Under the pieces are notes generated by a model. The model worked only from the letters and a program-made list of their open reading frames with translations, was not told the origin of the DNA and ran no database searches. From JAZRUY01 sp045598845 (GTDB lineage Bacteria; Verrucomicrobiota; Lentisphaeria; Victivallales; Victivallaceae), in the NCBI GenBank assembly GCA_045598845.1, contig JAZRUY010000040.1, positions 1-28,753 on the forward strand: DNA of 28,753 nt. Direction: 5' to 3'. Shown one piece after another: positions 23,828 through 28,753 of the stretch (the stretch's first letter is position 1; the number at the start of each line of letters is the position of its first letter). A program made the position numbers and the translations under genes.

Positions 23828-24529
23828 CTAAACCCCGCGGATTTCCGCCGTCGGAACATATTTCCGCACAACATTCAGAAATTCCAGCATATCCGCATCA
23901 GTCAGAGCGTCCATTTCCGGATTACCATTCAGCAAATCCCCGGAATCCACGAATTTCTGCAGAAAATAATGCCGCGCCCCGGTTATCCACCCGCCGATAG
24001 CGGCAATATCCGCCGCCGTATGCAATCCGCCGACCGCCGTGGTACGGAATTCATATTCCGTCTTTCCGGCGAGTAACAAATCCACGCTTTCACGCACTTG
24101 CTTAAGCGCATCGCGGCCGCCGCAGGTAAGCAGGTATTTTTCCGGCGAGTTTTTGATATCCATCGCCACATAATCGGCCAATCCGCCGGTTACCGCTTCG
24201 TTGAGCAGTTCCGGGAAAGAACCGTTGGTATCCAGTTTGATCCGGTAACCCATGGTACGGATATCACGCAGCAACTGCAAAGTTTCTCTGTAAAGCAACG
24301 GTTCCCCGCCGGTCACCGCCACTCCGTCCAGCAGTCCGGTTCGACTGCGCAAAAAGCGGAACAACTCTTCCCTGCTTATAAGTTCGCCGGAATCCATGCC
24401 GGTTACCAGCGATGCGTTGTGGCAGAACGGACAACGGAAATTACACCCGGGGATAAATACAGTACAGGCGACTTTGCCGGGAAAATCCAGCAAAGTCATC
24501 CTCCGCAATCCGAATTTAAGTTCAGCCAT
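23828..24529 (-). CDS. nrdG: Anaerobic ribonucleotide reductase activating protein (radical SAM)
   Basis: This radical-SAM activase generates the glycyl radical on NrdD; 233 residues. The [4Fe-4S] motif is CNFRCPFC (Cys29, Cys33, Cys36), followed by AVTGGEPLL (the GGE motif that holds SAM), IKLDTNGSFP and YVAMDIKNSPEKY. The start at RRMTLLDFPGK fits the NrdG2-type branch. ATG 24529 was chosen because the protein then starts at MAELKFGLRR; a frame open to 24625 adds residues that are not family-like. The ribosome site is weak (GGAACGG). It is the first gene of the nrdG-nrdD-trxB unit, 71 bases before nrdD, and lies downstream of a promoter with possible NrdR boxes. Confidence 0.94.
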   Translation of the reverse strand: MAELKFGLRRMTLLDFPGKVACTVFIPGCNFRCPFCHNASLVTGMDSGELISREELFRFLRSRTGLLDGVAVTGGEPLLYRETLQLLRDIRTMGYRIKLDTNGSFPELLNEAVTGGLADYVAMDIKNSPEKYLLTCGGRDALKQVRESVDLLLAGKTEYEFRTTAVGGLHTAADIAAIGGWITGARHYFLQKFVDSGDLLNGNPEMDALTDADMLEFLNVVRKYVPTAEIRGV

Positions 24530-24585
24530 TTCTGCCGTTCCGCGATGTAAACCCGCGATAATTCTTAAATCTTCCGAGCCGCCGC

Positions 24586-24635
24586 AACAACTATATAGTG
24601 TGCGCCAGCACGTGTTCAACCACAAGATGTTGATT
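24586..24635 (-). promoter_or_regulatory. Candidate nrdG promoter with two NrdR-like boxes
   Basis: On the minus strand TTGAAC (24619-24614), a 16-base spacer and TATATA (24597-24592) form a moderate promoter. Two 16-base stretches resemble the published NrdR box acaCwAtATaTwGtgt. The box at 24635-24620 (AATCAACATCTTGTGG) agrees at all strongly conserved positions. The box at 24601-24586 (ACACTATATAGTTGTT) agrees perfectly over its first ten bases and poorly after that. They flank the -35 and cover the -10. Their centres are 34 bases apart, slightly more than the 31-32 usually seen. A separate TATAAT at 24663-24658 is an alternative -10. Confidence 0.35.
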
Positions 24636-24770
24636 TGTACTTTACTTGCTTTTCTGGATTATACAAGCCCTGAATCCGCCTTTTTTCAACTTTTTTATCC
24701 TGACATTATATGCTGAGTCAGTAACATTGGAATGGCATACGAAAGTTATAAATTGCTACTATGCAGCGGT

Positions 24771-24810
24771 AAATAAAAAAGCGAACCTGAGTCATCAGTT
24801 TCAGATTCGC
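24771..24810 (-). terminator. Intrinsic terminator of the tRNA-Glu gene
   Basis: Bases 24781-24790 and 24801-24810 form a 10-base-pair stem with one mismatch around a 10-base loop. On the minus strand it is followed by TTTTTTATTT. It lies 13 bases after the tRNA 3' end. Confidence 0.8.
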
Positions 24811-24823
24811 ATATTGATTTCAA

Positions 24824-24900
24824 TGGTGGGCGATGAGAGACTCGAACTCTCGACCTCTGCCGTGAGAAAGCAGCGCTCTAGCCAGCTGAGCTAACCGCCC
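24824..24900 (-). tRNA. tRNA-Glu (CUC)
   Basis: The 77-base minus-strand sequence folds into a complete cloverleaf. The acceptor GGGCGGT pairs with ATCGCCC (one G-U), the D stem is GCTC/GAGC, and the anticodon stem CTGCT/GGCAG encloses the loop TTCTCAC. The T stem GAGAG/CTCTC carries the loop TTCGAGT. The anticodon CTC (24866-24864) reads GAG codons. The discriminator is A and the 3' CCA is encoded. It is a single gene with its own promoter and terminator. Confidence 0.96.
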
Positions 24901-24911
24901 GAAGTTCAGTT

Positions 24912-24940
24912 AATATATGCCGCCGCTCCTTATTTGTCAA
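24912..24940 (-). promoter_or_regulatory. Sigma70-type promoter of tRNA-Glu
   Basis: On the minus strand a consensus TTGACA (24940-24935), a 17-base spacer and TATATT (24917-24912) end 11 bases before the mature tRNA 5' end, the expected layout for a tRNA gene. Confidence 0.75.
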
Positions 24941-25036
24941 TACCGGGAGTGCCGGTTGCGGCTTTTTTCGCTTTTTTCATCTGCAAACAACTTTAAACAG
25001 CACTTTGCATTTTCATCCCCCAATAGATAAATTATG

Positions 25037-25065
25037 ATCACAATGCGTTTTTTCATTACTGTGAT
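25037..25065 (+). promoter_or_regulatory. Inverted repeat upstream of the WYL regulator (possible operator)
   Basis: ATCACA (25037-25042) and TGTGAT (25060-25065) are inverted arms separated by 17 bases. The match continues imperfectly on both sides (TGA.TCACA..ATG against its complement). A weak -10-like TAAATT ends four bases before it. The site lies 50 bases before the regulator ATG, where an autoregulatory operator would sit. Confidence 0.3.
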
Positions 25066-25114
25066 TCACTCCTTTCCATGTAATTCTAAATAATCAAACC
25101 GGGGAGTAAAACTT

Positions 25115-26098
25115 ATGCCGCATCAGAAAAACATGCTGCACCGGCTGGTGCATATCGCCGCATTGCTCAAGGAAAACCGCTATCCGAATTCCGCCATGCT
25201 GATCCGTGATTTCAAAGAGATGGAACTGGGAAGCGGGCTGGAAGTCAGTTGCGGAAAAAAGACGATATTGCGCGACATGAAAGTGCTGCAGAATGAATAC
25301 GGCTGTCCGCTTGCATTCGATTATGCCAGAAACGGATTCTATCTGACCAGACGCGACTGGGACTTCATCGCGCCCGCGATTCGGGGAGACAACGAATTGC
25401 TGGCCGCGGTAATGGGAGCGAGGATGGCGGAACAGATTTTTCCTTCACCGCTGCGCGACAAAATACGGCTGGCGGTGGATACACTGCTGCAGAAAAATGA
25501 TTCCGATTTTCTGCACACCGCCGATATGAAAAGCCTTTATATGCTCTCCGGACTGTTCGCGGATGTAAACGCGGATATTTTCGCCGCCGTTTTTAAAGGC
25601 TGGCAGCAGCACATTGTTGTGAATATAGATTACATGGATTACCACGGCAATACCACCACCCGGGATTTTGAACCGCATACACTGGTTTTTTATGAAAACA
25701 GCTGGTACAGCAAAGGCTTCTGCCGAATGCGGCAGGAAGTGCGCACTATGGCGTTGAACCGCATCACCCGAGCGGAATTTCCGAAAAAGGAAAAACGTTT
25801 CAAACCTAAACGGAAAATCATTTCTTCCGTCAACCGCGACGATTTTCTCGCCTTCGACAAAATCAGCGGAGTGGAATTACGCATAAATGATCATATGCGC
25901 GAGAAACTTCTGGCCTGTCCGTTGCACAGCAAACAAAAGTTCACCCGTGACGGAAGAGTAATCATACCGGCCGTATCCATCCCGGTATTGTTTCCGTTTC
26001 TGCTCACATCGGAGGGAGAGGCGGAATTACTCAAACCGGAGAAACTGCGCGATGACTTTCGGACGATGCTGGAAGATATGCTGGAAAAATACCGCTAA
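25115..26098 (+). CDS. WYL-domain transcriptional regulator
   Basis: This 327-residue protein has an N-terminal winged helix-turn-helix (about 1-80, with the recognition-helix region SCGKKTILRDMKVLQNEYGCP). A middle linker follows, then a WYL domain (about 160-235) marked by VNIDYMDYHG and FEPHTLVFYENSWYSKGFC, where W-Y-S replaces W-Y-L and the conserved Arg patch continues as RTMALNRI. A WCX-like C-terminal extension follows. WYL proteins are DNA-binding regulators that often sense nucleic acid or nucleotide ligands and are common near DNA repair and defence genes. ATG 25115 follows GGGGAG with 8-base spacing. The HrpB-type helicase gene starts 47 bases after its stop on the same strand and is probably co-transcribed. 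Confidence 0.85.
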   Translation: MPHQKNMLHRLVHIAALLKENRYPNSAMLIRDFKEMELGSGLEVSCGKKTILRDMKVLQNEYGCPLAFDYARNGFYLTRRDWDFIAPAIRGDNELLAAVMGARMAEQIFPSPLRDKIRLAVDTLLQKNDSDFLHTADMKSLYMLSGLFADVNADIFAAVFKGWQQHIVVNIDYMDYHGNTTTRDFEPHTLVFYENSWYSKGFCRMRQEVRTMALNRITRAEFPKKEKRFKPKRKIISSVNRDDFLAFDKISGVELRINDHMREKLLACPLHSKQKFTRDGRVIIPAVSIPVLFPFLLTSEGEAELLKPEKLRDDFRTMLEDMLEKYR

Positions 26099-26145
26099 AA
26101 TCCGCCGTAACCGCGATAAAACGCCGAATCCGCACGAACATTGAT

Positions 26146-28581
26146 ATGCCCGATACAGATACAACTCTGCCGGTATATGCCGAACTGCCGCACATCATCG
26201 AAACAATGCGCGAATCCGGACAGGCAGTGCTGAGCGCGGCACCCGGAGCAGGAAAAACAACACTGGTACCTCCGGCGCTGGCAGAGCATCTGCCCGGCAA
26301 AGTGCTGCTGGTGGAACCGCGCCGGACAGCCGCAAGAGCGGCGGCGATGCGGATTGCGGAAAGTTTCTATCATGAGCCCGCCGAAAAATCCTCCGGCTGG
26401 AAAGTGCGCGGGGAGAGCCGCTGCTGCGGAGAAACCAAAATTCTGGCGGTAACCCCGGGCATACTGCTGAACACTCTGTTGAACGACCCGGGGCTGGACG
26501 GTTACGGCACCGTCATATTCGATGAATTCCACGAGCGCGGGCTGGAATGCGATCTCGCATTGGCAATGCTGCTCGACATACGAAGCAACCTGAGAGATGA
26601 TATACGGCTGCTGATTATGTCGGCTACCATAAACACGGATGAAATCGCATCATTTCTCGGGAATGCGCCGGTACTGAATGCGGAGGGAAGAACATACCCG
26701 GTGGAAATCAAATATCAGGAATGCGGAACGGCACTGCAAGATGCGGTATCGGCAGCGGTGCGCGGTATTGCCGCCGCATTGAATGAAAACAGCGGAGATG
26801 TACTGGTATTTCTGCCGGGAACCGGAGAAATCCGGCGCACCGCCGAACGACTGGCGGAAAGAAAAAATGAAATTGAAATTCTGCCGCTTCACGGCTCGCT
26901 GCCGGTTGAAGAGCAGCACCGGATAATTCAAGGAGCAGACGGAAGGAGACGGGTGATACTGGCAACCAATGTGGCGGAATCCAGTCTTACAGTACCGGGG
27001 ATAGATGCGGTAGTGGATACCGGATGGGAAAAAAGGATGCGATATGATTACACTTCCGGACTGCCGCGGCTGCATACAGTGCGCATATCGCTAGAATCCG
27101 CCCGGCAACGCGCCGGACGGGCGGGGCGCACTGCTCCCGGACGGGCTTACCGGATGTGGAATAAACCGGCGGAAATAAATTTCCCGGCAACCGCAACACC
27201 GGAAATTTTATCCGCCGATCTGTGCCGCGCCGCTCTGCTGCTGGCAGCATGGGGTACTGACGAGCGCGGATTACGTTTTCTAACCCCGCCTCCCAAGGCG
27301 ACTATGGCTGAAGCCCGGCGTCTGCTGACTGCACTTGGGCTTTTGGACTCCGGAGGAAAAATTACCGACGCCGGGAACAAAGCGGTCAAACTGCCGCTGC
27401 ACCCGAGGTTGGGAATATTGCTGGAAACAGCGAAGAAAGAGGAAATACTGCCGCTTGGATGTGAAATGGCGGCACTTTTAGAAGAACGTGAGATTCAAGA
27501 TGCCCCTTGCGACATAGCACTGCAAATTGAAACAATGCGGCGAGGAAGTTCCCGCTATGCCCCCCACCGTGAACTGGCAAAAAAAATTCTGGCTGTATGC
27601 GGCGGGAAACCGTGCATATGCGACACGGCAAAATGCGGCGAACTGCTGGCGGCGGCATTTCCGGACCGCATAGCGAAACGGCGCCAAAACTCGCAACGCG
27701 CTTATATCACCTCCGACGGAATAAGCATCATCCTGCCGGAAAAAGATTCATTGTGCGGTTCAGAATTTCTCGCCGTAGCAGAATTCAGCGCCTCAGGACA
27801 AAATGCGACCTACATACGTATGGCGGCCGATATAAGCCGCAGCCGGATTGAAAAACTATTTTCCAGGCAATTCGTCACCGAAGAACAAACCTTTTTCGAT
27901 GCGGAAAAAGAACGGTTTCAAACCTGTAAAATCCTGCGGTTTGGAAAAATAGAATTAAATTCCACCCCGGTACCCAATTCCGGTTCGATGGAAATGAGCC
28001 GGGCCGTGATGCGTGAAGCCCTGGGACGGGGGTTGCCGGTAATCCGCGGAAAAGCGGCGCAGTCGCTGCTGCAGCGCATCCGTTTTGCCAACCGGCTGGA
28101 GCCGGAGCATTTTCCGGTATTTGATGATGCGGGACTGACAGCCGGATTGCCGCCGCTTGCCGGGCCGATATGCGGATTTGCGGATCTGGATAAAATAAAC
28201 TGGCATGATCTACTGTGCGCGTTACTCGGATTCAGTTTGAAAAATGAACTGGACCGCTGTTATCCGGAAAATTTCGTTTCTCCGGCAGGGGCGGCACATC
28301 GCATCGATTACAGCGGCAAGACTCCGCACGCGGCGGTAAAAGTGCAGGAACTTTACGGGCTGAGAACCCATCCTGCCGTCGGCAAGGCGGCATTGCCGCT
28401 GACCATGGAACTACTCAGCCCCGCCGACCGCGTCATTCAGATAACCGAAGACATCCCCGGATTCTGGACCGGCTCATGGAAGGAAGTACGCAAGGAGATG
28501 CGCAGCCGCTATCCCAAACATTTCTGGCCGGAGAACCCGCAGGATGAGAAACCGTCGGCACGCACGGTAAAGCCGAAATAA
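26146..28581 (+). CDS. hrpB: ATP-dependent helicase HrpB
   Basis: This DEAH/RHA-type helicase has 811 residues, the usual HrpB length. Motif I is SAAPGAGKTT (30-39), motif Ia LLVEPRRTAARAAA, motif II DEFH (126-129, the HrpB form of DEAH, followed by ER), motif III SAT, motif V region TNVAESSLTVPGI and motif VI QRAGRAGR. The winged helix and HA2-like region follow, and the HrpB-specific C-terminus ends with IPGFWTGSWKEVRKEMRSRYPKHFWP. HrpB is a nucleic-acid helicase of poorly known cellular role. ATG 26146 has no clear ribosome site, so translation may be coupled to the upstream regulator. It faces the 5S rRNA gene tail to tail. Confidence 0.94.
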   Translation: MPDTDTTLPVYAELPHIIETMRESGQAVLSAAPGAGKTTLVPPALAEHLPGKVLLVEPRRTAARAAAMRIAESFYHEPAEKSSGWKVRGESRCCGETKILAVTPGILLNTLLNDPGLDGYGTVIFDEFHERGLECDLALAMLLDIRSNLRDDIRLLIMSATINTDEIASFLGNAPVLNAEGRTYPVEIKYQECGTALQDAVSAAVRGIAAALNENSGDVLVFLPGTGEIRRTAERLAERKNEIEILPLHGSLPVEEQHRIIQGADGRRRVILATNVAESSLTVPGIDAVVDTGWEKRMRYDYTSGLPRLHTVRISLESARQRAGRAGRTAPGRAYRMWNKPAEINFPATATPEILSADLCRAALLLAAWGTDERGLRFLTPPPKATMAEARRLLTALGLLDSGGKITDAGNKAVKLPLHPRLGILLETAKKEEILPLGCEMAALLEEREIQDAPCDIALQIETMRRGSSRYAPHRELAKKILAVCGGKPCICDTAKCGELLAAAFPDRIAKRRQNSQRAYITSDGISIILPEKDSLCGSEFLAVAEFSASGQNATYIRMAADISRSRIEKLFSRQFVTEEQTFFDAEKERFQTCKILRFGKIELNSTPVPNSGSMEMSRAVMREALGRGLPVIRGKAAQSLLQRIRFANRLEPEHFPVFDDAGLTAGLPPLAGPICGFADLDKINWHDLLCALLGFSLKNELDRCYPENFVSPAGAAHRIDYSGKTPHAAVKVQELYGLRTHPAVGKAALPLTMELLSPADRVIQITEDIPGFWTGSWKEVRKEMRSRYPKHFWPENPQDEKPSARTVKPK

Positions 28582-28612
28582 TCCTGGAAACAATCAGAAG
28601 ATTTCCCCGCAT

Positions 28613-28655
28613 AAAAAAAGCGACCGGTCTTCACAGTGCGAATGTAAAGACCGGC
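28613..28655 (-). terminator. Intrinsic terminator after the 5S rRNA
   Basis: CCGGTCTT (28624-28631) and AAGACCGG (28647-28654) form an 8-base-pair stem around a 15-base loop. On the minus strand it is followed by TCGC and then a run of seven T. It lies just after the 5S rRNA 3' end. Confidence 0.8.
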
Positions 28656-28663
28656 AAGAAAAT

Positions 28664-28753
28664 ATCCGGCGCCGTGCTACTCTCCCATAGTCAAATGTAC
28701 AGTACCATCGCCGCTGGAGTCCTTAACTGCCGTGTTCGGGAAGGGAACGTGTG
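28664..28753 (-). rRNA. rrf: 5S ribosomal RNA, 5' part outside the window
   Basis: The minus strand reads CGTTCCCTTCCCGAACACGG, then AGTTAAGG, CTCCAGCGGCGATGGTACTG and GGGAGAGTAG, which are the conserved 5S rRNA segments in order. About the first 25-30 bases lie beyond the right edge. The 3' end is set approximately at 28664 in the GGCGCCGGAT stretch. The orientation implies a 23S gene further right. Confidence 0.92.

Noticed and set aside
24951..24970. GCCGGTTGCGGC plus T-run as a plus-strand terminator
   Set aside because: The stem is only four base pairs, and no plus-strand gene lies upstream to be terminated.
1..28753. CRISPR array, insertion sequence, prophage or integron
   Set aside because: No regularly spaced repeats, transposase or integrase motifs, or phage structural genes were seen on either strand.

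Overview
The window looks like chromosomal DNA of a strictly anaerobic, fermentative bacterium. The gene set is a bacterial V/A-type ATPase operon containing the DUF2764 gene, a trimeric NADH-linked [FeFe] hydrogenase, a class III (glycyl radical) ribonucleotide reductase with its radical-SAM activase, a Hanks-type kinase carrying a zinc ribbon, and a bacterial 5S rRNA. This mix fits the Planctomycetota-Verrucomicrobiota-Chlamydiota group, and best a Lentisphaerota/Victivallis-like organism. That placement is inferred from gene content and was not tested by any search. I see no insertion sequence, prophage, CRISPR array or integrase; most of the window is compact housekeeping DNA.

Layout. 1-5.7 kb: on the minus strand, the V-ATPase operon E-DUF2764-A-B-D, with tight or overlapping junctions and a clear promoter. 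It runs into a convergent plus-strand membrane-protein gene at the window start, and the expected subunits I and K are not there. 5.7-9.5 kb: plus strand, a DUF815-like AAA+ ATPase behind a near-consensus promoter, then pgi and rsmE. 9.5-12.2 kb: plus strand, a transmembrane Ser/Thr kinase with its own promoter, followed 2 bases later by a glyoxalase-fold (VOC) gene. 12.3-13.4 kb: minus strand, a membrane-anchored metallophosphoesterase. 13.4-17.7 kb: minus strand, hydC-hydB-hydA, ending in a strong intrinsic terminator. 17.7-18.2 kb: a 479-base intergenic region. 18.2-20.4 kb: plus strand, a sodium:solute symporter overlapping a tsaC-like gene by ATGA. 20.4-24.5 kb: minus strand, nrdG-nrdD-trxB. 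24.8-24.9 kb: minus strand, tRNA-Glu(CUC) with encoded CCA, promoter and terminator. 25.1-28.6 kb: plus strand, a WYL regulator and an HrpB-type helicase. 28.6 kb to the end: minus strand, the 3' part of a 5S rRNA and its terminator, so an rRNA operon enters from the right.

How the genes work together. Sugar phosphate metabolism (pgi) makes reduced carriers. HydABC can reoxidise NADH (probably together with reduced ferredoxin) as H2, and the rotary ATPase couples ATP to an ion gradient that the sodium symporter may use. The nrdG-nrdD-trxB cluster is the most distinctive unit. NrdD carries a C-terminal glutaredoxin-like domain with a CPNC motif, so the reductase and its dithiol donor are one polypeptide. 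The adjacent TrxB-like flavoprotein lacks the HRRxxxR motif of NADPH-dependent thioredoxin reductases, which suggests another electron donor. Two imperfect NrdR-like boxes overlap a candidate promoter upstream of nrdG. I found no clear case of a wholly undescribed system; this redox arrangement and the truncated V-ATPase operon are the best leads.
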